From: Nocardioides marmoriginsengisoli
Lineage (GTDB): Bacteria; Actinomycetota; Actinomycetes; Propionibacteriales; Nocardioidaceae
Direction: 5' to 3'
NCBI RefSeq assembly: GCF_003725695.1
Contig: NZ_RJSE01000007.1
Span: forward strand, 820,963 to 884,962
Length of the DNA stretch: 64,000 nucleotides
The position numbers and the translations under genes were made by a program. The stretch's first letter is position 1. The number at the start of each line of letters is the position of its first letter. The notes under the pieces are model-generated. The model worked only from the letters and a program-made list of their open reading frames with translations, did not search any database and had not been told where the DNA came from. Below, piece after piece: positions 50,883 through 58,418 of this stretch.

Positions 50883-51662
50883 CTAGGGCCGGGCGAACCC
50901 GGCGGCGGAGAGCACGCCCTGGCCGACGCTGCCCAGGACGAGCTGGACGAACGCGGCCGCGAGGTCGGCGTTCTTGCTGTCCTTGACGGTGGTGATCGGG
51001 TACAGGTTCACCGCGGAGGAGGACTCCGGGAAGACGATCCCGTCGACGGTGTCGCCGGCGGCCTTCACGTCGGTGACGTAGACCAGGCCGGCCTCGGCCT
51101 CACCCGCCGCGACCTTGGCCAGGACGTCCTTGACCGACTGCTCCTCGCTCACCGGCTTCAGGGTCACGCCGGCGGAGCTCGCGACGGTCCGGGCCGCGCT
51201 CCCGCACGGCACCTCGGGAGCGCAGATCACCAGGTCCACGCCCTTGCGGGCGAGGTCGGCAAAGGTGGCGATCTTCTCGGGGTTGCCCGGCGGGGTGACG
51301 ATCTCCAGGGTGTTGGAGGCGAAGTTCTCCGGCTCCTGACCGTCCAGGTCCGCGGCCGCCAGCTTGTCCATGTTCTTGGTGTCGGCCGAGGCGAAGACGT
51401 CGGCGGGAGCGCCCTCGGTGATCTGGCTGACCAGGTCGGAGGAGCCGGCGAAGTTGAAGGTGACCTTGACGCCGGGGTGGTCGGCCTCGAACTTCTTGCC
51501 GAGCTCGGTGAAGGTGCCGGTCAGCGACGCGGCGGCGAAGACGGTGAGGGTCTTCTCCTTCGTCGATCCGGAGTCGTCGGAGCCGCAGGCGGCCAACGAG
51601 GTCGTGGCGACGAGCGCGGCGAGTACGGCGGCAAGGAAGGGGGCGCGTCGGGAGGTAGTCAC
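50883..51662 (-). CDS. modA: Molybdate-binding lipoprotein
   Basis: 259 residues from GTG 51662. A lipoprotein signal (LAAVLAALVATTSLAAC) anchors it at Cys26. The mature domain begins LTVFAAASLTGTFTELGKKFE, the ModA signature, with FNFAGSSDLVSQITEGAPADVFASAD for ligand binding. Upstream, two copies of CCGCRRATGCGG 30 bp apart may be its regulatory sites. Confidence 0.93.
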   Translation of the reverse strand: MTTSRRAPFLAAVLAALVATTSLAACGSDDSGSTKEKTLTVFAAASLTGTFTELGKKFEADHPGVKVTFNFAGSSDLVSQITEGAPADVFASADTKNMDKLAAADLDGQEPENFASNTLEIVTPPGNPEKIATFADLARKGVDLVICAPEVPCGSAARTVASSAGVTLKPVSEEQSVKDVLAKVAAGEAEAGLVYVTDVKAAGDTVDGIVFPESSSAVNLYPITTVKDSKNADLAAAFVQLVLGSVGQGVLSAAGFARP

Positions 51663-51681
51663 GGAGCCATTCCACCACGTC

Positions 51682-51726
51682 GTCCGCAGATGCGGACATC
51701 AGGACCATGATGAACCGCGAATGCGG
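51682..51726. promoter_or_regulatory. Two 12-bp palindromic sites upstream of modA
   Basis: CCGCAGATGCGG at 51685-51696 (within the longer inverted repeat GTCCGCA-GA-TGCGGAC, 51682-51697) and CCGCGAATGCGG at 51715-51726. Their 30-bp spacing is close to three helical turns, so bound proteins would face the same side. A molybdate-responsive regulator is a reasonable reader. The sites also lie within the divergent flavoenzyme promoter region. Confidence 0.55.
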
Positions 51727-51750
51727 ATAGAGATTGACCGCCGTCAAAAC

Positions 51751-51764
51751 TGAAACGAGTTACA
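51751..51764 (+). promoter_or_regulatory. KstR-type box before the flavin oxidoreductase gene
   Basis: TGAAACGAGTTACA matches the published mycobacterial KstR consensus TnnAACnnGTTnnA at every fixed position; the extended form ACTGaAAC-GA-GTTaCAGT is an 18-bp inverted repeat with one mismatched pair. It overlaps a TACAGT -10 box (51761-51766), so a bound repressor would block initiation. KstR controls sterol catabolism; its gene is not in the window. Confidence 0.65.
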
Positions 51765-51772
51765 GTTTCGCC

Positions 51773-52966
51773 ATGGTGAACAACGTCTTCGAGCCCGCTG
51801 ACCTGGGCCCCGTCCGGCTGCGCAACCGGACCGTCAAAGCAGCCACCTTCGAGGGGCGGACGCCGTACGGGCTGGTCACCGACGAGCTCATCGACTACCA
51901 CCTGGCGCCGGCCCGCGGCGGTGTCGGCCTGACCACCGTCGCATACCTGGCGGTCGCGCCCGAGGGCCGCACCCAGAAGGAGGTCATCGTCGTCAACGAC
52001 GAGTCGGCCCCCGGCCTGGCCCGGCTCACCGACGCGATCCACGAGACCGGTGCCAAGGTCGCCGGCCAGCTCGGCCACGCCGGCCCGGTCGCCAACGGGC
52101 GCTCCAACGGAGTCCGGGCCCTGGCCGCCTCCAAGATGCCGTCGCCGCTGAGCATGCAGATGATCAAGTCCTGCACGGCCGCGGACATCGACCGGATCAC
52201 CGAGGACTACGTCCGGACGGCCCGGATCATGAAGGCCAGCGGGTTCGACGTGCTGGAGATCCACATGGCGCACGGCTACCTGCTCAGCTCGTTCCTGGCG
52301 CCGGGACAGAACCGCCGCAAGGACCAGTGGGGCGGCTCGCTGGAGAACCGCGCCGCCTTCGCCCGGCAGGTGGCGAAGGCGGTCCGCGAGGAGGTCGGCG
52401 ACAGCGTCGCGGTCACCGCGAAGATCGGGATGACCGAGGGGTCGCCGGTGGGCTTCTCGATGCCCGAGAGCCTGGAGTTCGCCAAGATGCTCGAGGCCGA
52501 CGGCCACCTGGACGGGCTGGAGCTCAGCGCCGGCTCCTCGCTGCTCAACCCGATGTACCTGTTCCGCGGCGACGTCCCGCTCAAGGAGTTCGCCGCGTCG
52601 ATGCCGATGGCCGTACGACTCGGGTTGCGGACCCCGGTCGGCAAGCGTTTCTTCAAGGCGTACCCGTTCGAGGAGGCCTACCTGCGGGAGAAGGCGCTCG
52701 CGTTCCGGGAGGCCGTCTCGATGCCGCTGATCATGCTCGGCGGCATCAACGACAAGGAGACCATGGACCGCGCGATGGCCGAGGGGTTCGAGTTCGTGGC
52801 GATGGGCAGGGCGCTGCTGCGCGAACCCGACCTGGTCAACCGGATGCAGGCCGGCGAGGCGAGCCGCGGCAAGTGCATCCACTGCAACCAGTGCATGCCG
52901 ACGATCTACAACGGCACCCGGTGCACGATCGTGACGCCGGAGCCGCTGAACATCGTCCCCGTCTGA
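51773..52966 (+). CDS. Old-yellow-enzyme-type NADH:flavin oxidoreductase, KstR-box-controlled
   Basis: 397 residues from the ATG at 51773, 6 nt after the TACAGT -10 box (leaderless). FMN TIM barrel: LGPVRLRNRTVKAATFEGRTP at the start, VLEIHMAHGYLLSSFLAP with active-site histidine, QWGGSLENRAAFARQV and FVAMGRALLREPDL. Cysteines near the C-terminus (GKCIHCNQCMPT) suggest a remnant or real iron-sulfur site. Reduces activated C=C bonds, possibly of a steroid intermediate given the KstR-type box. Confidence 0.87.
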   Translation: MVNNVFEPADLGPVRLRNRTVKAATFEGRTPYGLVTDELIDYHLAPARGGVGLTTVAYLAVAPEGRTQKEVIVVNDESAPGLARLTDAIHETGAKVAGQLGHAGPVANGRSNGVRALAASKMPSPLSMQMIKSCTAADIDRITEDYVRTARIMKASGFDVLEIHMAHGYLLSSFLAPGQNRRKDQWGGSLENRAAFARQVAKAVREEVGDSVAVTAKIGMTEGSPVGFSMPESLEFAKMLEADGHLDGLELSAGSSLLNPMYLFRGDVPLKEFAASMPMAVRLGLRTPVGKRFFKAYPFEEAYLREKALAFREAVSMPLIMLGGINDKETMDRAMAEGFEFVAMGRALLREPDLVNRMQAGEASRGKCIHCNQCMPTIYNGTRCTIVTPEPLNIVPV

Positions 52967-52969
52967 GCC

Positions 52970-53551
52970 CTACTCGTCGCCGGCGAACGCCGGCTGCCCG
53001 GGCGGGTTGACCACGACGAAGACCGTCTCGTCGGACGGGTCGGTCGCCATCGATCCGGAGACCGGGCCGTCGAAGACGACGTCCCAGTGCACCTTCTCGT
53101 AGGCCAGCGTGTAGGTGACGTCGGTCCGGACCGTGTAGCCCATCTGCGGCAGCACCCGCTTGTAGAACGCGAGCACCTCCGCCGGGTCGGTGGTGTGGAT
53201 GTCGAACTGCCAGGTCTCCTCGATCGCGCCCGGGTCCTTGACCTTCGCGCCCTTCGGGATCGGGAAGCCCTGGATCGTCCGGGGCGCCTCGCCGCCGGCG
53301 GTGAGCTCGGAGGCGCCGGGGACGGCGGTCAGCGTCGCGGTCGGCTTGATCGTCGCGCGGGCCTTGGGCTTCTCGAGCTTCACGTTGCCCGGGAGGTCGC
53401 TCTCCTCGGTCGCCGTCGCCGAGGGAGTCGGGCTCGGCGCGGGGGTGTCGCCGACCGCGGCAGGCGCGTGCTCGTCGGCGCCGCAACCGGGGAGGAGGAG
53501 GCATGTGAGCAGCGCGACAGCCGCTACGGGCAGCCTGCCTCGAACGGACAC
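52970..53551 (-). CDS. Putative lipoprotein
   Basis: 193 residues from GTG 53551, which follows a TAGGGG -10-like box by about 8 nt; a longer reading frame upstream is less likely. Lipoprotein signal RLPVAAVALLTCLLLPGC with the lipidated cysteine near residue 21, then a proline/serine/threonine linker. The C-terminal domain has WQFDIHTTDPAEVLAFYKRVLPQMGY, a pattern seen in small extracytoplasmic proteins that modify or bind ligands. Function unknown. Confidence 0.68.
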   Translation of the reverse strand: MSVRGRLPVAAVALLTCLLLPGCGADEHAPAAVGDTPAPSPTPSATATEESDLPGNVKLEKPKARATIKPTATLTAVPGASELTAGGEAPRTIQGFPIPKGAKVKDPGAIEETWQFDIHTTDPAEVLAFYKRVLPQMGYTVRTDVTYTLAYEKVHWDVVFDGPVSGSMATDPSDETVFVVVNPPGQPAFAGDE

Positions 53552-53610
53552 CGCGGTTCCCCCTACAGTCGATCTGGATCGATTCGACCGTACCGGACAG
53601 GTGAGCCTTG

Positions 53611-54471
53611 ATGACATTCGAGTACGACCGGGACACCGCGCTGCGGCCCCGCGGCGACGGCGCCTATGACGCGGACCTCGCCCCGGGGTGGCTGGTCGGT
53701 GGCGGCGTCAACGGCGGCTACCTGCTCGCGATCATCGGCAACGCCGTCGCCGCCGAGCTCGGTACGGCGCAGCCGGCGAAGCAGCACGTCGACCCGTTCT
53801 CGGTCAGCGCGCACTACCTGAGCGCCTCGACCGCCGGGCCGGCGTACGTGCGCACCGAGGTGGTCCGCTCGGGCGGCCGGTTCTCCACGGTCGCCGCCAC
53901 CCTGCTCCAGGACGTGGACGGTACGCCGGTGCCGCGGATCGCCGCGCACGCCACCTTCGGGAACCTCGACAGCGCCCACGACGCGAAGAGCGACCTGGAG
54001 GCGAGCGCCTTGGGCCTGGCCCTGGAGGCGCCGGTGCTGCCGCCGCCGGAGGAGTGCCTCGAGTCCCGGGACGCGCCGCCCGAGGTCAAGAAGATCGCCC
54101 CGCTGCTGGACCGGTTCGGGACCCGGTTCGACCCGGAGACCGCCGGGTGGGCGGTCGGTGAACCGAGTCGCCGCGGGGTGATCCAGGGCTGGTTCAAGCT
54201 CGCCGACGACCGGCCGCTCGACCCGATCTCGCTGCTGATGGTGGTCGACGCGCTGCCGCCGACGACCTTCGACCTCGGCATGCCCGGCTGGGCTCCGACC
54301 CTGGAGCTGACCGCGCACGTGCGGGCCAAGCCGGCCCCCGGGTGGGCCATCGTGCGGCACCGGACCCGGACGGTGGCCGGCGGACTCTTCGAGGAGGACT
54401 GCGAGGTCTGGGACTCGACCGGCACGCTTGTCGCCCAGTCCCGCCAGCTGGCCCTGCAGCCGCGGTCCTGA
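53611..54471 (+). CDS. TesB-like acyl-CoA thioesterase family protein
   Basis: 286 residues from the ATG at 53611 (TTG 53608 is adjacent). N-terminal hotdog unit with WLVGGGVNGGYLLAIIGNAV, the typical opening of this family, and a second unit in the C-terminal half (RRGVIQGWFKLADDRP, then SLLMVVDALPP). Probably hydrolyses an acyl-CoA. One-base overlap of its stop with the Nudix start makes it translationally coupled to the next gene. Confidence 0.8.
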   Translation: MTFEYDRDTALRPRGDGAYDADLAPGWLVGGGVNGGYLLAIIGNAVAAELGTAQPAKQHVDPFSVSAHYLSASTAGPAYVRTEVVRSGGRFSTVAATLLQDVDGTPVPRIAAHATFGNLDSAHDAKSDLEASALGLALEAPVLPPPEECLESRDAPPEVKKIAPLLDRFGTRFDPETAGWAVGEPSRRGVIQGWFKLADDRPLDPISLLMVVDALPPTTFDLGMPGWAPTLELTAHVRAKPAPGWAIVRHRTRTVAGGLFEEDCEVWDSTGTLVAQSRQLALQPRS

Positions 54472-54851
54472 TGCTCGTCGTCGGGGTCGCGATCGTGCGC
54501 GCCGGGCGGGTGCTCGCCGCGCGTCGTACCTCCGGGGGCTGGGAGTTCCCCGGCGGCAAGGTCGAGCCCGGTGAGGATCCGGCTGCGACCGCGGTGCGCG
54601 AGATCGCCGAGGAGCTCGGCTGCGTCGTCGAGGTCACCGGCTGGCTCGACGGCGTCGTCCCGATCCGTGAGGGTCTGGAGCTCCGGGTTGCCACCGCGCA
54701 GCTGGTCGACGGCGAGCCCGTCCCGAACGCCGGCGACCACGACGAGCTGCGCTGGTTGGCGGGTCCGGAGATCGGCGCGGTGGAGTGGCTGGCGGCGGAC
54801 CGGCCGTTCGTGGTCGAAATCACCGCGCTGATTGTCGAGGGGCCCGACTAG
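54471..54851 (+). CDS. Nudix hydrolase (MutT-like)
   Basis: 126 residues from the ATG at 54471, which overlaps the thioesterase stop by one base (TGATG). The Nudix box is intact: GGKVEPGE followed by AVREIAEELG, matching GX5EX7REUXEEXGU. MutT-like proteins remove oxidised nucleotides such as 8-oxo-dGTP; other diphosphate substrates are possible. Confidence 0.9.
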   Translation: MLVVGVAIVRAGRVLAARRTSGGWEFPGGKVEPGEDPAATAVREIAEELGCVVEVTGWLDGVVPIREGLELRVATAQLVDGEPVPNAGDHDELRWLAGPEIGAVEWLAADRPFVVEITALIVEGPD

Positions 54852-54861
54852 GGTTTCGGGC

Positions 54862-55764
54862 ATGACCAAGCACATCCTGCTCGTGCACGCCCACCCCGAC
54901 GACGAGAGCATCGGCCAGGGCGCCACCATGGCCAAGTACGTCGACGAGGGAGTCGGCGTCACGCTGGTGACCTGCACCGGCGGCGAGATGGGCGAGATCC
55001 TGGTCCCGGAGCTGGCGCACATGGCGGCCGACCAGGACGACACCCTCGGCGAGCAGCGCAAGATCGAGCTGGCGAACGCGATGGCCGAGCTCGGCGTCAC
55101 CGACTTCCGCTACCTCGGCGGCTTCGGGACCTACCGCGACTCCGGGATGAAGTGGCACGACGACGGGCACGCGGTCGCCGCCGACGACGTCCACGAGAAC
55201 GCCTTCTGGCACGCCGACCTGACCGAGGCGGCCAGCCACCTGGTCTCGGTGATCCGGGAGGTCCGGCCGCAGGTGCTGGTCACCTACGACGAGTTCGGCG
55301 GCTACGGCCACCCCGACCACATCCAGGCGCACCGGGTCGCCACCTACGCCGTTGCGCTGGCGGCGGTGCCGTCGTACCGGCCGGACCTGGGGGAGGCGCA
55401 CGACGTCGCCAAGGTCTACTGGGGCGCGATGTCGGCCAGCCGGATGCGCGACGGGCTGCGCCGGCTCCGCGACGCCGGCGACACCACCACCTTCGAGGGC
55501 ATGGACCCGGACAACCTGCCGCCGTTCGTCACCGAGGACGAGAACCTGGCCGCGATGGTCGACGGCAACAAGTACTACGAGCAGAAGATGGCCGCGCTCA
55601 AGGCGCACGCCACCCAGATCACCACCGACGGCCCGTTCTTCGCGCTGAGCAACAACCAGGGCAGCGAGGTCTGGGGGAACGAGTTCTTCCGGATCGCCAA
55701 GGGGAGCAAGGCCGGTCCGTTCAACGAGTTCGGGCTGGAGACGGACCTCTTCAACGGGGTCTAG
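54862..55764 (+). CDS. mshB: Mycothiol biosynthesis deacetylase (GlcNAc-Ins deacetylase)
   Basis: Removes acetate from GlcNAc-inositol in mycothiol synthesis. 300 residues from ATG 54862, 7 nt after a TAGGGT box. LmbE fold: zinc motif HAHPDDES at residues 10-17, ITGATMA-like GQGATMAKY, and GYGHPDHIQAH with the third ligand. The ATM and GEMGEILVPELAHMAAD segments favour MshB over the related amidase Mca. The order mshB-fdx-dapC-dapD-dapE nearby mirrors mycobacteria. Confidence 0.88.
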   Translation: MTKHILLVHAHPDDESIGQGATMAKYVDEGVGVTLVTCTGGEMGEILVPELAHMAADQDDTLGEQRKIELANAMAELGVTDFRYLGGFGTYRDSGMKWHDDGHAVAADDVHENAFWHADLTEAASHLVSVIREVRPQVLVTYDEFGGYGHPDHIQAHRVATYAVALAAVPSYRPDLGEAHDVAKVYWGAMSASRMRDGLRRLRDAGDTTTFEGMDPDNLPPFVTEDENLAAMVDGNKYYEQKMAALKAHATQITTDGPFFALSNNQGSEVWGNEFFRIAKGSKAGPFNEFGLETDLFNGV

Positions 55765-56798
55765 CCCGCCGGCGCAGTCAGGTGGCGGTACGCGTGGTGC
55801 CGCTCGAAGCCGAGCCCGGCGTACAACGCCTGGGCGGCAACGTTGTCGGCGACCACCTGGAGCAGGAGCACGCTCGCGCCGCGCTCGGCCGCCCACTCGA
55901 CCAGCCCCGCCATCATCGTGCGGGCGAGCCCCCGGCGGCGGTGCTCCTTCGCGACCAGCAGGTCCGCCACGAACGCCCAGTCGTCGCGCAGGCCGATCCT
56001 GCCGTGCGCGAGCTGCTCGCCGTCCGCGTCGATGGTCGCGAAGGTGGCGTCCGACAGGGCCAGTGAGGCCGCCACGGCGTCGTAGTTGGCGAGCGCGTGC
56101 TCGTTGCCGGTCAGCCACTCCCGGCTGATCCGGTCGGCGTGGGTGACGATGCCGGTGTCGACCGGTCCCAAGGCGCGCTGGACCGCGGCCACCCCGGCGA
56201 GCAGCACCTCGGTGTCCGCCTCGCCGGGCCGGAGCACGGTCCAGCCGCGCTCCTCCAGGGCGATCTGGACCTCGGACCCGACGATCACCTGGGCGCAGGC
56301 GGCCCGGCCCCGGTCGGCGTAGAACTGCACGGTGTGCGCGATCGCCTCGTCGAGCGGGACTCGGGGATCGCCAACCGGCAGCAGCGAGTTCGGCCGGGCG
56401 TTCACGCCGCCGGTGTAGCGGAGCACCCAGTCGCCGATCTGCTCGGTCTCCCGTGGCACGAAGAACGCGGTGGCGCGGTCCTCGACCTCGTCGGCGGACA
56501 GCCGGGCGAACCGCGACGGCCGGGGCGGGACCGGCTTGCCGGAGACAATGTCGGCGAGCGCAATCGTGGTCAGCACGCCGTCCTCGCCGCGGATCCCGGT
56601 CTCCGTCGGCCCCCAGGACTCGCAGATCCCGAGCAGGTCGGTCATCGCCGGACCGCCGCTCGGGCCGGTCTGCCCACGCAGCAGCCGCCGGACGACGACC
56701 CGCTTCCCGACCACGTGCGGACCCAATCCGTGGGCCCCGCCGGAGGGCTCCTCGAATTTGATCACGTGTCGAAACGCGGGACTGCCTTCAGGACTCAC
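55761..56798 (-). CDS. GNAT-family N-acetyltransferase with N-terminal extra domain
   Basis: 345 residues from GTG 56798. A TAGTAT box 7 nt upstream gives a leaderless transcript; the track of open frame continues further but is rejected. The N-terminal about 90 residues (GPHVVGKRVVVRRLLRGQTGPSGGPAMTDLLG) resemble an OB/barrel-like domain found in actinobacterial acetyltransferases. The C-terminal GNAT core shows VADLLVAKEHRRRGLARTMM, the acetyl-CoA loop, and LYAGLGFERHHAYR. Substrate unknown. It overlaps the mshB stop by 4 nt (CTAG). Confidence 0.82.
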   Translation of the reverse strand: MSPEGSPAFRHVIKFEEPSGGAHGLGPHVVGKRVVVRRLLRGQTGPSGGPAMTDLLGICESWGPTETGIRGEDGVLTTIALADIVSGKPVPPRPSRFARLSADEVEDRATAFFVPRETEQIGDWVLRYTGGVNARPNSLLPVGDPRVPLDEAIAHTVQFYADRGRAACAQVIVGSEVQIALEERGWTVLRPGEADTEVLLAGVAAVQRALGPVDTGIVTHADRISREWLTGNEHALANYDAVAASLALSDATFATIDADGEQLAHGRIGLRDDWAFVADLLVAKEHRRRGLARTMMAGLVEWAAERGASVLLLQVVADNVAAQALYAGLGFERHHAYRHLTAPAG

Positions 56799-56802
56799 GT
56801 TC

Positions 56803-56815
56803 GGGATACTAGGCT
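56803..56815. promoter_or_regulatory. Overlapping divergent -10 boxes of the GNAT and ferredoxin genes
   Basis: Reading minus, TAGTAT (complement of 56806-56811); reading plus, TAGGCT at 56810-56815. The two hexamers share two base pairs, so RNA polymerase cannot occupy both at once. The plus transcript would start near 56822 and carry an AGGAGG site before the ferredoxin gene. Confidence 0.55.
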
Positions 56816-56856
56816 TGCCCCAGTCCACTCCGGACACGTACCTCAGGAGGACCCAG

Positions 56857-57189
56857 GTGACCTACGTCATCGCCCAGCCTTGTGTAGATCTGAAGGACCG
56901 CGCCTGCGTCGACGAATGTCCCGTCGACTGCATCTACGAAGGCAAGCGGATGCTCTACATCCACCCCGACGAGTGCGTCGACTGCGGTGCCTGCGAGCCG
57001 GTCTGCCCGGTCGAGGCCATCTACTACGAAGACGACACCCCGGGTGAGTGGAAGGAGTACTACGACGCGAACGTGCACTTCTTCGACGACCTGGGCTCCC
57101 CGGGTGGCGCGGCGAAGACGGACTTCACCGAGCAGGACCACCCGATGATCGCCGCGCTGCCGCCGCAGAACCAGGACAAGGAACACTGA
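56857..57189 (+). CDS. Seven-iron-type ferredoxin (3Fe-4S/4Fe-4S)
   Basis: 110 residues from GTG 56857 with AGGAGG. The N-terminal cluster ligands are CVDLKDRACVDECPVDC and CVDCGACEPVCPVEA, the usual actinobacterial FdxC/FdxA layout, followed by an acidic tail. An electron carrier for P450s, nitrogen or sulfur metabolism; P450s in this window may use it. Its stop overlaps the next start region. Confidence 0.93.
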   Translation: MTYVIAQPCVDLKDRACVDECPVDCIYEGKRMLYIHPDECVDCGACEPVCPVEAIYYEDDTPGEWKEYYDANVHFFDDLGSPGGAAKTDFTEQDHPMIAALPPQNQDKEH

Positions 57190-58292
57190 CCGTTCTCGGT
57201 CGCGTTTCCGGCCGGCTCCCGGACTTTCCCTGGGACCACCTGACGCCGTACGGCGATCAGGCGCGCGCGCATCCTGACGGGATCGTCGACCTCTCGGTCG
57301 GCACCCCCGTCGATCCCACCCCCGAGGTGGTGCAGCGCGCCCTGATCGCCTCGGCGGACTCACCCGGCTACCCGACCACCATCGGGCTGCCCGAGACGCG
57401 GCAGGCCTGCATCGACTGGCTCGCCCGGCGCTTCGGCGTCACCGGGCTGGGCCTGGACGGCGTGCTCCCGGTGATCGGCTCGAAGGAGCTGATCGCCTCG
57501 CTGCCGACCCACCTCGGCATCGGACCGGGCGACTTGATCGTCCAGCCCGAGCTGGCGTACCCGACGTACGAGGTCAGTGCGGCGCTGGTCGGCGCGCGAG
57601 TGATCGCGACCGACTCACTGACCGCGCTGGGACCCGAGGTGCCGAAGATCCTCTGGATCAACTCGCCCTCGAACCCGACCGGCAAGGTGCTGCCCGTCGA
57701 GCACCTGCGCAAGGTCGTCGACTGGTGCCGCGAGCGCGGCGTGCTGCTGATCTCCGACGAGTGCTATCTCGAGCTGGTCTGGAACGACGAGCCTGCCGTG
57801 TCGGTGCTGCACCCGGACGTCTGCGGCGGCTCGACCGAGGGCATCCTTGCGGTGCACTCGCTCTCCAAGCGCTCCAACCTGGCCGGCTACCGCTGTGCGT
57901 TCGTCGCGGGTGACCCTGCGGTCATCGGCGAGCTGCTCGCCGTGCGCAAGAACCTCGGTCTGCAGCTGCCCGGCCCGCAGCAGGTCGCGATGGTCGCCGC
58001 GCTGAACGACGACGCGCACGTCGACGAGCAGCACGCCCGGTACGCCGCCCGTCGTACCCGGCTCAAGGCGGCGCTCGAAGCCGCCGGCTTCCGGATCGAC
58101 CACTCCGAGGGGTCGCTGTACCTCTGGTCGACCAGGGAAGAGCCCTGCTGGGACACCGTCGCCTGGCTCGCCGAGCGCGGCATCCTGGTCGCTCCCGGGT
58201 CGTTCTACGGCCCCGCCGGCAGCCAGCACGTCCGGGTCGCGCTCACCGCCACCGACGAGCGCATCGACGCCGCCATCACCCGATTGACCTAG
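57186..58292 (+). CDS. dapC: Succinyldiaminopimelate transaminase
   Basis: 368 residues; converts the N-succinyl oxo-pimelate to N-succinyl-LL-diaminopimelate in lysine and peptidoglycan synthesis. PLP class I/II motifs: GYPTTIGLPETR, NSPSNPTGKV, ISDECYLE with aspartate for the cofactor, and HSLSKRSNLAGYR with the Schiff-base lysine. No ATG, GTG or TTG lies near the expected N-terminus; CTG at 57186, overlapping the ferredoxin stop (CTGA) with an AGGA upstream, is the best start. Adjacent ferredoxin-aminotransferase order matches mycobacteria. Confidence 0.88.
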   Translation: MTVLGRVSGRLPDFPWDHLTPYGDQARAHPDGIVDLSVGTPVDPTPEVVQRALIASADSPGYPTTIGLPETRQACIDWLARRFGVTGLGLDGVLPVIGSKELIASLPTHLGIGPGDLIVQPELAYPTYEVSAALVGARVIATDSLTALGPEVPKILWINSPSNPTGKVLPVEHLRKVVDWCRERGVLLISDECYLELVWNDEPAVSVLHPDVCGGSTEGILAVHSLSKRSNLAGYRCAFVAGDPAVIGELLAVRKNLGLQLPGPQQVAMVAALNDDAHVDEQHARYAARRTRLKAALEAAGFRIDHSEGSLYLWSTREEPCWDTVAWLAERGILVAPGSFYGPAGSQHVRVALTATDERIDAAITRLT

Positions 58293-58304
58293 TTCGAACG
58301 GGCC

Positions 58305-58414
58305 CGAAGTGTCGTCGAGTGGGCCCGATCTGATTGTCGAGTGGGCCGGATCTGTCGTTCGACCGTTCCATCGCCAGACCCTCGGCCTACTCGAGGTGCA
58401 ACTCGGGCCCACTC
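58305..58414. repeat. Tandem repeats and inverted repeat between convergent dapC and muramidase-like genes
   Basis: GAGTGGGCC(C/G)GATCTG occurs twice (58317 and 58339), preceded by a degenerate copy AACGGGCCCGAAGTG near 58297. The 12-nt GAGTGGGCCCGA (58317-58328) is exactly inverted as TCGGGCCCACTC at 58403-58414, so the gap can fold into a long stem with about 74 nt between arms. Possibly a two-way termination structure. Confidence 0.6.
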
Positions 58415-58418
58415 GCGG

